Part shown: positions 1 through 8,092 of the stretch, one piece after another | How positions within the stretch are numbered: position 1 is the stretch's first letter | Layout of the letters: every line of letters begins with the position of its first letter | Assembly: GCA_002397275.1 (NCBI GenBank) | Contig: DHAA01000008.1 | Span: forward strand, 20,889-36,127 | Direction of reading: 5' to 3' | Source: Thermacetogenium sp. UBA4966 | GTDB lineage: Bacteria > Bacillota > DSM-12270 > Thermacetogeniales > Thermacetogeniaceae | Length of the DNA stretch: 15,239 nt | The notes under the pieces: generated by a model | Database searches by the model: none | Told to the model about the DNA's origin: nothing | The model's input: only the letters and a program-made list of their open reading frames with translations | Program-made: the position numbers and the translations under genes

Positions 1-683
1 GTTTTTCCATGATCAACATGCCCCATTACAGTAATCACAGGCGGTTTTGCTCTCAGATTCTCCGGCCGATCCGGCAGGTCGGAGAGCGCTTCTTCCAATT
101 CGCCCACTTCATCCAAAACCTTGACATCTACCCCGAACTCTGATGCCGCCAGGGTTGCTGTTTCGCTATCGATTACTTGATTCAAAGAAGCCATAACCCC
201 TAAATCAATCAGCTTTTTGATAACCTCGCTCCCATTAACATGCAAACAATTAGACAATTCCTGTACAGTGATTTTTTCTTCTATGACAATTTTTTTCGTC
301 TCCGGTTCTATCGCTGTCGCACGGTTATCCCTGCGCTTCTTCTTGCCGCGGCCGCGGGAAGTGGACTGTACTTTTGCCATAATCTTTCTCTGATCTTGCT
401 TTTTTTTCTGACGCATTTCCTCTTTGCGAACCTGCGCCCGCTCACGGAAATTACTTTCTTTGGTTTCAGGTTTCCCGGCGGCTTGAGAAGCGGCGGGCTT
501 CTTCTCCTTTTTCCGTTCCGTCGCTTTGGCTTTCAGCTCTTTTTTAATCGTATCAGCATCTTTTTCTTCGATTGTACTCATATGGTTTTTAACTGAATAG
601 CCCATCTGATCCAGTCGGGCCACCAGGTCTTTACTGTTTATTCTAAGCTCTCTAGCCAATTCATGAATCCGGATTTTTGCCAT
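1..683 (-). CDS. infB: Translation initiation factor IF-2, N-terminal part (cut by window edge)
   Basis: IF-2 is the GTPase that places fMet-tRNA on the 30S subunit and promotes 50S joining. The first 227 codons are visible. Residues 1-50 form an IF2_N domain (starting MAKIRIHELARELRINSKDL). Residues 51-125 are a Lys/Arg/Glu-rich linker, and residues 130-190 a second IF2_N-like domain. The G1 loop GHVDHGK (221-227) is the last thing in the window, and the next two bases fit the expected Thr. The ATG at 683-681 directly follows the TGA of the L7Ae-like gene, with a GGGGGGTG ribosome binding site inside that gene's end, so the two are probably translationally coupled. It is the fifth gene of the rimP operon. 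The GTPase and C-terminal domains lie outside the window. Identification is secure. Confidence 0.97.
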   Translation of the reverse strand, partial: MAKIRIHELARELRINSKDLVARLDQMGYSVKNHMSTIEEKDADTIKKELKAKATERKKEKKPAASQAAGKPETKESNFRERAQVRKEEMRQKKKQDQRKIMAKVQSTSRGRGKKKRRDNRATAIEPETKKIVIEEKITVQELSNCLHVNGSEVIKKLIDLGVMASLNQVIDSETATLAASEFGVDVKVLDEVGELEEALSDLPDRPENLRAKPPVITVMGHVDHGK

Positions 684-980
684 TCAATCACCCCCCGTTT
701 TGTTTTTTATAAGATCATCTGCTGTCTCTGCGGACATGACCGCCCAATAGCAAGACGAGTTTCCTAAATATTTTAGAAATTGGTCCTTCGTACCGAACTC
801 CACAAAAGGAATGTTCAGAGTCAGGCACTCCCTCATCACCTTTTTGCGGGTCCCCCCCGCGTCTTTAGAGATGATCACCAGTTTCGCCTTTTTTTTCCTG
901 ATGGCATGAAGGCAGTTTGTCATTCCACAGACCAGTTTTTTAGACTTCTTGGCAAATCCTAACACAGCAAAAATATTCAA
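684..980 (-). CDS. ylxQ: L7Ae-family RNA-binding protein YlxQ
   Basis: A 98-residue protein of the ribosomal L7Ae/L30e/S12e family, the YlxQ (RplGA) type found between ylxR and infB in Firmicutes. Family members bind kink-turn RNA; the cellular role of YlxQ itself is poorly known. The opening NIFAVLGFAKKSKKLVCG and the central KAKLVIISKDAGGTRKK match the family. The start is TTG at 980-978. An in-frame TGA lies three codons upstream and no ATG or GTG is available at the family's usual N-terminus. The TTG overlaps the rnpM stop (TTGA), and only a weak ribosome binding site is visible, so translation probably depends on coupling. The end abuts infB without a gap. Confidence 0.9.
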   Translation of the reverse strand: MNIFAVLGFAKKSKKLVCGMTNCLHAIRKKKAKLVIISKDAGGTRKKVMRECLTLNIPFVEFGTKDQFLKYLGNSSCYWAVMSAETADDLIKNKTGGD

Positions 981-1252
981 TAGTTTTCATCTGAGATCTC
1001 TTTCTCCAAAGCCGAAATGATCTCCTGGGGCAACTCCTTTCGTAGGGCTTTCACCAATTTTTTATCGTTAAGGGCAGCGGAGAGGCACTCCAACCTGCGG
1101 CAAATGTATGCTCCTCGGCCTGATATTTTCCCGGTGCTGTCTATCTTTATCTGGTAATCGGGGGTCCTTACAATACGTATTAGTTCTTTCTTCCCCCGTG
1201 TCTGCCCGCAGCCCACACATATTCGTTGGGGAACTCTTTTTACTCCAGGCAT
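977..1252 (-). CDS. rnpM: YlxR/DUF448 protein, RNase P modulator RnpM
   Basis: A 91-residue YlxR (DUF448) protein. The family is encoded next to nusA across Firmicutes, and the Bacillus subtilis member has been reported to bind and modulate RNase P (established knowledge, not visible here). Seen: VPQRICVGCG near the N-terminus with a Cys-x-x-Cys pair, and the hallmark GRGAYIC followed by a further Cys. The ATG at 1252-1250 is chosen because AGAGGTGG lies about 7 bases upstream; a TTG one codon earlier would give 92 residues but sits too close to that site. The ATG overlaps the nusA stop (TGATG), indicating translational coupling. Confidence 0.93.
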   Translation of the reverse strand: MPGVKRVPQRICVGCGQTRGKKELIRIVRTPDYQIKIDSTGKISGRGAYICRRLECLSAALNDKKLVKALRKELPQEIISALEKEISDENY

Positions 1253-2349
1253 CAAGAGTCCACCTCTTCTTCCTCAGAGCCCTTAACAGCGTCGTCCAGA
1301 GCCTGCTCTTCACTCTCCATGCGCTGAGATTCGCTTTTAATATCAATTTTCCAGCCGGTCAGGCGTGCCGCCAGTCTGGCATTTTGCCCTTCTTTGCCGA
1401 TAGACAAGGAAAGCTGATGATTGGGAACGACCACCTGAGCAGACTTTTCGCCCTCGTCAATCATTACTGAGACAACTTGAGCCGGGCTTAAGGAATTAGC
1501 GATAAATTCCCGCACATTATTATCCCATCTAACTATATCAATTTTTTCGCCTTTGAGCTCTTGAACGATCGCCTGGACGCGCATTCCTTTGGGGCCCACA
1601 CACGCCCCGATGGAATCAACGTTATCATTTTTAGAAAAAACCGCTATCTTGGAGCGCATTCCAGGTTCCCGGACAACAGCTTTTATTTCCACAATTCCCT
1701 CAAATATCTCCGGTACCTCTAATTCAAAAAGCCTTTTCAACAAGCCCGGATGTGTTCGAGAAACCAGGATCTGCGGACCCTTGGTGGTTTTCTTTACTTC
1801 AATAATATAGGTCTTAATCCTGTCCCCATGGTTATATTTCTCCGTTATAATCTGTTCAGAGGGCAAGAGCAGCGCCTCGGTACGGCCTAAGTCAATATAA
1901 ATATTCTTCCCTTCCTGTCGCCTGACGACCCCATTCACTATATCCCCTTCACGGCTCAAGTACTCTTCATAAATCAAGCCGCGCTCCGCCTCCCGAATCT
2001 GCTGCACGACAACCTGCTTTGCCGCCTGGGCGGCAATACGCCCAAAGTTGCGCGGCGTTACTTCCGTCTCCACTATTTCTCCCTCTTTGATACCGGGATT
2101 ACTCTCCGCAGCCTCTTCCAGTGAGATCTCCAGAGCGGGGTCATTTACTTCCAGGACTGCCGTTTTCATAGAGAAAACCTTAATCTCCCCTGTCTCTCTG
2201 GCGATCTCTATGCGCGCGTTTTGAGAGGAGCCGAAATTTTTTCTGTATGCAGTGTGCAGGGCATGTTCAATAGCCTGCAAAAGAACCTCGCTGCTGATCC
2301 CCTTCTCTTTTTCAATATCCTTTAAAGCGTTAATAAATTCCATATTCAT
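1252..2349 (-). CDS. nusA: Transcription termination/antitermination factor NusA
   Basis: NusA binds RNA polymerase and nascent RNA, and affects pausing, termination and antitermination. The 365 residues show the Gram-positive layout. An N-terminal RNA-polymerase-binding domain covers about 1-125. An S1 domain lies at about 133-200 (EGDIVNGVV to ILVSRTHP). KH1 has GPKG at 252-255, and KH2 has GKEG at 318-321 within LSLSIGKEGQNARLAARL. The short acidic tail (345-365) replaces the AR repeats of enterobacterial NusA. The start ATG at 2349 has GGGAGGTGA about 7 bases upstream; the second ATG two codons later is less well placed. The gene lies 34 bases after rimP and overlaps rnpM. Identification is secure. 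Confidence 0.98.
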   Translation of the reverse strand: MNMEFINALKDIEKEKGISSEVLLQAIEHALHTAYRKNFGSSQNARIEIARETGEIKVFSMKTAVLEVNDPALEISLEEAAESNPGIKEGEIVETEVTPRNFGRIAAQAAKQVVVQQIREAERGLIYEEYLSREGDIVNGVVRRQEGKNIYIDLGRTEALLLPSEQIITEKYNHGDRIKTYIIEVKKTTKGPQILVSRTHPGLLKRLFELEVPEIFEGIVEIKAVVREPGMRSKIAVFSKNDNVDSIGACVGPKGMRVQAIVQELKGEKIDIVRWDNNVREFIANSLSPAQVVSVMIDEGEKSAQVVVPNHQLSLSIGKEGQNARLAARLTGWKIDIKSESQRMESEEQALDDAVKGSEEEEVDS

Positions 2350-2383
2350 TTTCGTTCACCTCCCCATCATGAACAATAATCAA

Positions 2384-2845
2384 TCAATAGATTTTCAATC
2401 TTGCCTTCTCAATTGAACTATAAGGTATTTTAAGCAGACGGCCGTCCTCGGTTTCCAGAACCACCAGATCATTGCTATAATCGGCAAGCTCCCCTTGAAA
2501 ATTTCTGCCGCCCTCAATTTTATCGATTGTACGAAGCTTTATCGCGGAACCGCGAAAACGCAAAAAATCCTCAGGCTTATATAACGGCCTCTCCACACCG
2601 GGTGAAGAAACCTCTAAAAAATAGCGGTGAGGAATGATAGCCTTCCCCTCCAGCTCAGCGCCGATATGCTTGCTGACCAACTCGCAGTCTTCAAGCCCTA
2701 CCCCTCCCGGTTTATCAATAAAAATGCGCAAGTAAAGGTTATTATTCTCGTTTTTGTATTCTATAGCTACTAACTCAAGACCTTCCTTTGCCAGAAAGGG
2801 GGAGAGCATTTCCTCGACACGAGCCTCCACCATCTGTTTTTCCAA
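2384..2845 (-). CDS. rimP: Ribosome maturation factor RimP
   Basis: RimP assists assembly of the 30S subunit, acting around S12 and the central pseudoknot of 16S rRNA in family members. The 153 residues are full length for the family (DUF150/YlxS). Residues 23-75 form the N-terminal alpha/beta domain. The signature VSSPGVERPL is at 79-88, and the C-terminal Sm-like domain runs about 90-153. The start is TTG at 2845-2843, because GGAGGG lies 6 bases upstream. An ATG four codons later has no comparable site. This is the first gene of the rimP-nusA-rnpM-ylxQ-infB operon and is preceded by its own promoter and a leader with hairpins (listed separately). Confidence 0.95.
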   Translation of the reverse strand: MEKQMVEARVEEMLSPFLAKEGLELVAIEYKNENNNLYLRIFIDKPGGVGLEDCELVSKHIGAELEGKAIIPHRYFLEVSSPGVERPLYKPEDFLRFRGSAIKLRTIDKIEGGRNFQGELADYSNDLVVLETEDGRLLKIPYSSIEKARLKIY

Positions 2846-2968
2846 GGGTTTCCCTCCGTTTTCAGACGCCGGCCTGAAAAATAATATGAAAGAGTGGGCG
2901 ATAGACCCACTCTTGCCGACCTCCTAGTAATACTTGCTTTCCTAAAGCGGCATTGATACCCGCTGCTT
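2846..2968 (-). promoter_or_regulatory. rimP 5' leader with two or three hairpins
   Basis: About 120 bases between the predicted transcription start and the rimP TTG. Reading the minus strand, a weak 5-bp AGCGG/CCGCT stem comes first. Next is a perfect 9-bp hairpin, AAGAGTGGG / CCCACTCTT, with a 7-base loop (2890-2898 with 2906-2914), followed by a T-rich stretch. A 7-bp hairpin TTTTCAG / CTGAAAA (2859-2865 with 2874-2880) then ends two bases before the rimP GGAGGG site. The 9-bp hairpin could also end transcription coming from proS, which has no terminator of its own. I recall similar GAGTGGG/CCCACTC hairpins before rimP in other Firmicutes but could not check this. Confidence 0.6.
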
Positions 2969-2974
2969 GCATTT

Positions 2975-3003
2975 ATTATAACAAAAGCTGTCCTCTCCTG
3001 CAA
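2975..3003 (-). promoter_or_regulatory. Predicted sigma-A promoter of the rimP-infB operon
   Basis: On the minus strand a perfect -10 box TATAAT (2980-2975) is preceded, after exactly 17 bases, by TTGCAG (3003-2998), which matches the first three positions of TTGACA. Transcription would start near 2968. The site lies in the only sizeable gap between proS and rimP, which is where this operon needs a promoter. Confidence 0.7.
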
Positions 3004-3015
3004 TCTTTTTGCCTT

Positions 3016-4761
3016 TTAATTTTTTGTCCCTTGCTTATGCAACATATCCGCTAGAATATCCTGAAGATATCCCGTTATCTTCTCCTTTGTCCGGAAAGCC
3101 ATTTCCCCGCCGGACCGCCGCTTGATCTCCACAAGCCCGTCGGTAATCGCCTTCTTGCCGACGACAACCCGCACCGGGCAGCCGATCAGGTCGGCATCCT
3201 TAAATTTAACGCCCGGGCGTTCCTCCCGGTCGTCATAGAGCGTTTCAATTCCAGCGGCCGTAAGTTGTTGATATATCTCCGACGCCATTCCGGCCTGCTG
3301 CTGATTACGCTGGTCGACCGCCATAATAACCGCATGAAAAGGAGAGATAGCCGACGGCCAGATGATGCCGTCCTGATCATGACTTTGCTCTACGGCCGCG
3401 GCCATCGTCCTGGTAACTCCTATTCCGTAGCAGCCCATAATCACAGGAATCTCTTTTCCTTTTTCATTGAGGAATGAAGCGCCCATAGCTTCACTGTACC
3501 TGGTCCCCAGCTTGAAGATATGCCCTACTTCAATGCCGCGCTGCATTTGTAATGATCCCCCGCAGCAGGGGCAGGGATCGCCCTCCTGGGCAACCCGGAA
3601 ATCATCGTAATGATCCACCTGATAATCGCGCCCGGGGTTGACATTGAGATAATGATAGCCGCTTTTATTAGCGCCGGCAACCGCATTATACAGGTATTTG
3701 ACTTCTGTGTCTCCGAGAATCGTAACGCTTGTTTTTTCCTGCAATCCCACCGGTCCGGCAAATCCCATGGGAATGCCGAAGTTATTCCGCAGTTCTTCGG
3801 AGTCCGCGATCTCCAGCTTATCGGCGCCTAAATAAGACAGCACTTTGGTTTCATTAACCGAACGGTCTCCCCTCACCAGGACAACCACCAGTTTCCCATC
3901 AATGTTGAAAAAAAGCGACTTCAAAACCTGATCTGTACTCAACTGCAGATAGGCGGCGACATCCTGCACGGTACGGGCTTCCGGTGTGGCTGCCAATTGC
4001 AGAGGGCGTTCTTCATCTGCAGCTTTTCTTAGCTCATCGCTTGGGCAGGGTGTCTTTTCCGCATTCGCCGCATAATTGCATTTTGAGCAGTACAGCAACT
4101 GATCCTCTCCCTGATCGGCGATCACCATGAATTCGTGAGAAACGTCTCCTCCGATGGCCCCGGAGTCGGCTTCTACCGCCCTGAAATTAAGGCCGCACCT
4201 GCTAAATATTCTGTTATATGCATCATACATCTTCCGATAGCTTATTTCTAAACCGTCCTCATCCTTATCAAAGGAATATAAATCCTTCATAATAAACTCG
4301 CGCCCCCGCAGCAGTCCAAAGCGGGGCCTTCGTTCATCCCGGTATTTATCATGGATCTGATAGAGAAGCAGCGGCAGCTGGCGGTAAGAGTTAACCTCCT
4401 GAGCGAACAGGCAGGTAATCAGTTCCTCATGCGTCGGCCCCAGGCAGAACTCTCGTCCATGGCGGTCCTGCAAGCGAAACATTTCCGGGCCGTAGAGATC
4501 CCAGCGCCCCGAGCGGCGCCACAGTTCGGCAGGTTGTATAATGGGAAGCTGCAGCTCTACGCCGCCGGCGCTGTCCATCTCTTCTCTGATAATGTTTTCT
4601 ATTTTTTTGACGACTCTGCTGCCTAAAGGGAGGAGTATATAGACCCCGGCAGCAACCTTTCTTACCATTCCGGAACGCAAAAGAAGCTGATGGCTGACGC
4701 TTACATCTGCCTCCGCAGGAGCCTCCCGCAGTGTGGGGATTAACATTTGTGTTACTCTCAT
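3016..4761 (-). CDS. proS: Prolyl-tRNA synthetase, bacterial type with editing (INS) domain
   Basis: ProRS charges tRNA-Pro. The 581 residues have the bacterial architecture. The class II catalytic core includes GPTHEE (108-113), the motif 2 region YRDERRPRFGLLRGREF (140-156), and motif 3 GCYGIGVTRTM (443-453). A YbaK-like INS domain lies at about 240-385 and hydrolyses mischarged Ala-tRNA-Pro in family members. K281 is a good candidate for the conserved editing lysine. The C-terminal anticodon-binding domain covers about 475-575. Cysteine pairs CSKC (225-228) and CPCC (397-400) flank the INS domain. The ATG at 4761 overlaps the ispG stop (ATGA) with an AGGAAAGGAAG ribosome binding site upstream. 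No hairpin terminator follows its stop before the rimP leader. Confidence 0.97.
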   Translation of the reverse strand: MRVTQMLIPTLREAPAEADVSVSHQLLLRSGMVRKVAAGVYILLPLGSRVVKKIENIIREEMDSAGGVELQLPIIQPAELWRRSGRWDLYGPEMFRLQDRHGREFCLGPTHEELITCLFAQEVNSYRQLPLLLYQIHDKYRDERRPRFGLLRGREFIMKDLYSFDKDEDGLEISYRKMYDAYNRIFSRCGLNFRAVEADSGAIGGDVSHEFMVIADQGEDQLLYCSKCNYAANAEKTPCPSDELRKAADEERPLQLAATPEARTVQDVAAYLQLSTDQVLKSLFFNIDGKLVVVLVRGDRSVNETKVLSYLGADKLEIADSEELRNNFGIPMGFAGPVGLQEKTSVTILGDTEVKYLYNAVAGANKSGYHYLNVNPGRDYQVDHYDDFRVAQEGDPCPCCGGSLQMQRGIEVGHIFKLGTRYSEAMGASFLNEKGKEIPVIMGCYGIGVTRTMAAAVEQSHDQDGIIWPSAISPFHAVIMAVDQRNQQQAGMASEIYQQLTAAGIETLYDDREERPGVKFKDADLIGCPVRVVVGKKAITDGLVEIKRRSGGEMAFRTKEKITGYLQDILADMLHKQGTKN

Positions 4762-5834
4762 CTGGCTTGCTTCCTTTCCTCCAGCATTTGTTTAATCTCT
4801 GAAATCAGAGTTTCCTGCAGCTTACCTTCAGGGACCTTTCCTGCCAATTTGCCCTGTTTAAAAAGAATACCGCACCCCTTGCCTCCCGCGATACCGATAT
4901 CGGCGTCTTTGGCTTCCCCCGGCCCATTGACCGCGCACCCCATCACAGCCACCTTAAGGCTCTCATCTGTAAGGGGGAGCTCTTTCTCCACTTCATTTAG
5001 TATGCCGAAGAGGTCTATCCGGCAGCGCCCGCAGGTCGGGCAGGAAATGAGATCAATACCCCCTGAGCGGAGACCTAAAGATTTAAGAATTTGGCAGCCG
5101 GCACGTATCTCTTCATGGGGATGTTCCGATAAGGAAACCCTGATCGTGTCCCCGATCCCCTCGGCAAGCAGACAGCCGATGCCGATAGCCGATTTGATCG
5201 TTCCTCTCCATGCCCCTCCTGCTTCTGTAACACCCAGATGCAACGGATAGTCGACCTTTGCGGAAAGCATCCTGTAGGCCTCAATCGTTACCGGAACAGA
5301 AGTCGCTTTGACGGAGATAACGATATTATCATAATTTTCACGCTCTAACAGAGCAACATGAACGAGCGCGCTCTCCACCAAACCTTGCGCCGTTCTTCCG
5401 TATCTCTTCTCTATCTCCTGGTCAAGAGAACCCATGTTTACACCGATGCGGATGGGAACGCTTAGCTCAGCGGCTGCTGTGACAAGTTCATGGACACCCC
5501 TTGGCCCTCCGATATTTCCGGGGTTAATTCTCAGCCCGTCGACCCCGCTTTGCAAAGCCGTCAGCGCCAAACGGTAATCAAAATGGATATCGGCCACCAG
5601 AGGGATGGAAATTTCTTTTTTAATCGTTTTCAAGGAGCGCGCAGCCTGCTCATCCGGGACCGCCACTCGGATAATCTCACATCCGACGGCCTCCAGTTCC
5701 TTGATCTGCGAGATCGTGGCTCCTGTGTCTCTGGTGTCCGTTTTTGTCATCGTCTGCACCGTAACAGGGGCGTCGCCGCCCACCAGGACATTACCGACAC
5801 TGATCCGTCTAGTTTTTTTACGCTGATAAGCCAC
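4758..5834 (-). CDS. ispG: (E)-4-hydroxy-3-methylbut-2-enyl-diphosphate synthase IspG (GcpE)
   Basis: IspG is a [4Fe-4S] enzyme of the MEP isoprenoid pathway that reductively opens the ring of MEcPP to give HMBPP, taking electrons from ferredoxin or flavodoxin. The 358 residues comprise a TIM-barrel domain (about 1-235; LVADIHFDYRLA, RINPGNIGG) and a C-terminal iron-sulfur domain. C265, C268, C300 and E307 (CPTC and GCAVNGPGE) correspond to the known cluster ligands of bacterial IspG. The start is GTG at 5834-5832, five bases after the rseP stop; its ribosome binding site is poor (only AGGGT nearby), so coupling to rseP is likely. The gene overlaps proS by four bases. Electrons could come from the ferredoxin encoded upstream at 10857-11030. 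Confidence 0.97.
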   Translation of the reverse strand: MAYQRKKTRRISVGNVLVGGDAPVTVQTMTKTDTRDTGATISQIKELEAVGCEIIRVAVPDEQAARSLKTIKKEISIPLVADIHFDYRLALTALQSGVDGLRINPGNIGGPRGVHELVTAAAELSVPIRIGVNMGSLDQEIEKRYGRTAQGLVESALVHVALLERENYDNIVISVKATSVPVTIEAYRMLSAKVDYPLHLGVTEAGGAWRGTIKSAIGIGCLLAEGIGDTIRVSLSEHPHEEIRAGCQILKSLGLRSGGIDLISCPTCGRCRIDLFGILNEVEKELPLTDESLKVAVMGCAVNGPGEAKDADIGIAGGKGCGILFKQGKLAGKVPEGKLQETLISEIKQMLEERKQAR

Positions 5835-5839
5835 TGACC

Positions 5840-6880
5840 CTAACCCCCGCTGATAATACGCGCTATATCATTATAAGTAATCAACACAAAGAGCGCCATA
5901 AGCAAAGCGAAACCGATCAGATTGATGAAATTTTCTTTTTCAGGTGCAATCGGTTTGCCTCTTAGTCCCTCAATCATCAAAAAGATAAGTTTGCTCCCAT
6001 CCAAGGCAGGGATGGGAAGCAGGTTGACGAGGGCAAGGTTGATGCCCAGGACCGCCGTAAAAATCATCAAATACCCCGGCCCTCCAGCGGCTGCTTCTCC
6101 GATAGCAACCGTAATGCCCACAGGACCCGCTACTTCATTTGTGGAGATTGTTCCGGCAATCAGGCCTGCAAGCCCGACTAAAACCATTTTAGCAAATTGA
6201 AACGACTGAACTAATCCCAATTTGATCGCTGCAATAAAACCCTGTTTTTGCCATACCACCTGCTGCCTGATGCCGATCTGGTAGTTGTCTGATGGGGAGT
6301 CATAACGGGGAGTAACAGAAAAGCTTAAACTCTTTTCCTCTCGCTTGACAACCATCTGCATCTCGGTTTTACCGCTTTCCCGTATACCGCCGACCACTTC
6401 TTCCCAGTTGCGGGTAGGCGCTTCATTGATGGAAATAATCCTGTCCCCCGCTCTTAAGCCCGCGCTTACGGCCGGGCTATCCGCTACAACCTCGCCGATC
6501 ATATTGGAATTAGAAGCCGCAGGAACTCCGATCAGCCCAAAAGTGATCACAAAAAGCAAGATCGCTGAAAGAAAATTCATGACCGAACCGGCTGAAATAA
6601 CAGCGAATCGGCTTTTCAGCGGCTTAGAGTTAAAATCGTCGGCATGCTCCTCTTCATCCTCCGTGTCCATGCCGGCCATCCTCACAAAGCCTCCCAGGGG
6701 AAGCAGCCGCAGGGAGTAGGCGGTCGTCTCCTTACTTTTTTGACGGACATAAAGCTTGGGCCCTAAACCAATACTGAATTCAAGCACATGTATACCTGCC
6801 ATTTTGGCAACTATAAAGTGCCCCAGTTCATGAACAACAATCAGGAAACCTAAAACCAGAATCGCAATAATGATAATCAC
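5840..6880 (-). CDS. rseP: Site-2 metalloprotease RseP/RasP family
   Basis: An intramembrane zinc protease that cuts membrane-bound regulators such as anti-sigma factors and can clear signal-peptide remnants; the substrate here is unknown. Of 346 residues, the first membrane segment carries the zinc motif HELGH (17-21). A second hydrophobic segment lies around 97-120. A PDZ domain spans about 125-190 (SPAVSAGLRAGDRI). The last segments contain NLLPIPALDG (286-295), with D294 as the third zinc ligand. The start is GTG at 6880, with GGGAGGT about 6 bases upstream. The position between dxr and ispG is the normal one in Firmicutes. Confidence 0.96.
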   Translation of the reverse strand: MIIIIAILVLGFLIVVHELGHFIVAKMAGIHVLEFSIGLGPKLYVRQKSKETTAYSLRLLPLGGFVRMAGMDTEDEEEHADDFNSKPLKSRFAVISAGSVMNFLSAILLFVITFGLIGVPAASNSNMIGEVVADSPAVSAGLRAGDRIISINEAPTRNWEEVVGGIRESGKTEMQMVVKREEKSLSFSVTPRYDSPSDNYQIGIRQQVVWQKQGFIAAIKLGLVQSFQFAKMVLVGLAGLIAGTISTNEVAGPVGITVAIGEAAAGGPGYLMIFTAVLGINLALVNLLPIPALDGSKLIFLMIEGLRGKPIAPEKENFINLIGFALLMALFVLITYNDIARIISGG

Positions 6881-6920
6881 TTTTTACCTCCCATATTATC
6901 GCAGTAGCGGATTGCTCAGC

Positions 6921-8078
6921 TTATAGCCGCTTGTTGATCAACCGCCAGGCACATTCTCTGGACCAGCTGTCGGCTTCCAGAATATCATCCAGAGTTAAAA
7001 TCCCTGTTTTCGGGTCGTGCCGGCTCATAACTTCAGCGACCAGTTCGGGTATTGCGGTAAAAGCAATCATCTGTCCCAGAAACGCTTGTACCGCCGCTTC
7101 ATTAGCGCCATTGAGCACCGCGGTCATCGTACCTCCGATTTTACCAGCTTCTCTGGCTAATCTCAAGCAGGGAAAGAGATCTGAATCAGTCGGTTCAAAG
7201 GTCAGCCGTCCCACTTGAGTCAGATCCAAACAAGGCAGATTATTCTCTTTACGCTCCGGATAAAAAAATGCATACTGTATCGGTATCCGCATATCCGGCC
7301 GGCCTAACTGGGCCAGAACAGCGCCGTCCTTATAGGCCACCAGGCTATGAACAATGCTCTCCGGGTGAATCACCGCTTCAATGCGGTCGTAGCCGATCCC
7401 GAACAGCCACCTGGCTTCAATTATCTCCAGGCCTTTGTTCATCAAAGTGGCGGAGTCGACGGTGATCTTTTTGCCCATCTGCCAGGTGGGGTGACGCAAG
7501 GCCATTTCGGGGGTTATCTTTTCCAGATCCTCAAACTCCATCCCCCTGAAGGGGCCGCCAGAGGCGGTGATGATCAGCTTTTCCACATCTGCGGCTTTCT
7601 CTAAGCACTGGAAGATTGCCGAGTGCTCACTGTCGACCGGTATAATTCTAACCCCTTTTTTTGAAGCCGCCTCCATCACCAGGCGCCCGCCCGCTACCAG
7701 TGTTTCTTTATTGGCCAAGGCGACCTGTTTATTGCAGGAGATTGCCTCCAAAGTTGGAAGCAACCCTCCTAAACCATTGACAGCTATCAGAATACAATCG
7801 GCATCAGGAATCCGTATAAGTTCCAGTATCCCCTCGAGGCCGCTTAAACAATGTGTTGCGGAATCCCGCAGCCTGTGCTTCAGCTCAAAGGCCGCATCTT
7901 TATTTTCAACAGCCACATAAGGAACTGTGAAAGCCGCCGCCTGTTTCTCCAGCAAATCAATATTCCGGCATGCGGCGATCCCCAGTACCCTTAAGCTTGA
8001 GGGATGCCATGACGCCACTTGCAGCGCTTGCCTGCCGATAGAACCGGTAGAACCTAAAATTACGATGTTTTTTCTCAT
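6921..8078 (-). CDS. dxr: 1-deoxy-D-xylulose 5-phosphate reductoisomerase
   Basis: Dxr converts DXP to MEP with NADPH, the first committed step of the MEP pathway, and is the target of fosmidomycin. The 385 residues are full length. The nucleotide-binding loop GSTGSIG is at 9-15. Metal ligands are D149 and E151 (PVDSEHSAIF) and E218 in MNKGLE. The substrate-binding GANEAAV is at 324-330. The ATG start at 8078 uses GAGGAT about 11 bases upstream, which overlaps the stop of the YtvI-like gene, so the two are likely coupled. It shares the operon with ispG, uppS and cdsA. Confidence 0.97.
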   Translation of the reverse strand: MRKNIVILGSTGSIGRQALQVASWHPSSLRVLGIAACRNIDLLEKQAAAFTVPYVAVENKDAAFELKHRLRDSATHCLSGLEGILELIRIPDADCILIAVNGLGGLLPTLEAISCNKQVALANKETLVAGGRLVMEAASKKGVRIIPVDSEHSAIFQCLEKAADVEKLIITASGGPFRGMEFEDLEKITPEMALRHPTWQMGKKITVDSATLMNKGLEIIEARWLFGIGYDRIEAVIHPESIVHSLVAYKDGAVLAQLGRPDMRIPIQYAFFYPERKENNLPCLDLTQVGRLTFEPTDSDLFPCLRLAREAGKIGGTMTAVLNGANEAAVQAFLGQMIAFTAIPELVAEVMSRHDPKTGILTLDDILEADSWSRECAWRLINKRL

Positions 8079-8092
8079 TTATGTCTGCATCC

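Noticed and set aside
371..440. Internal start inside infB giving a shorter IF-2 isoform, as known in some bacteria
   Set aside because: The ATG codons at residues 90 and 102 lack a properly spaced ribosome binding site (a GAGGA directly abuts the first).
2770..3003. Minus-strand open frame of 77 codons, or a shorter leader peptide from GTG near 2895, spanning the rimP leader
   Set aside because: An AGGAGG motif precedes the GTG, but the frame runs out of phase far into rimP and the same bases form the 9-bp hairpin. A leader peptide is possible but not supported.
4762..4800. T-box or other tRNA-sensing leader before proS
   Set aside because: proS starts inside the ispG stop codon, leaving no room for a leader, and no T-box sequence was seen.
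4747..5250. Plus-strand open frame of 167 codons opposite the end of ispG
   Set aside because: It lies antisense to the well-conserved ispG gene, has no recognisable family, and follows the codon pattern of the opposite strand. It is a shadow frame.
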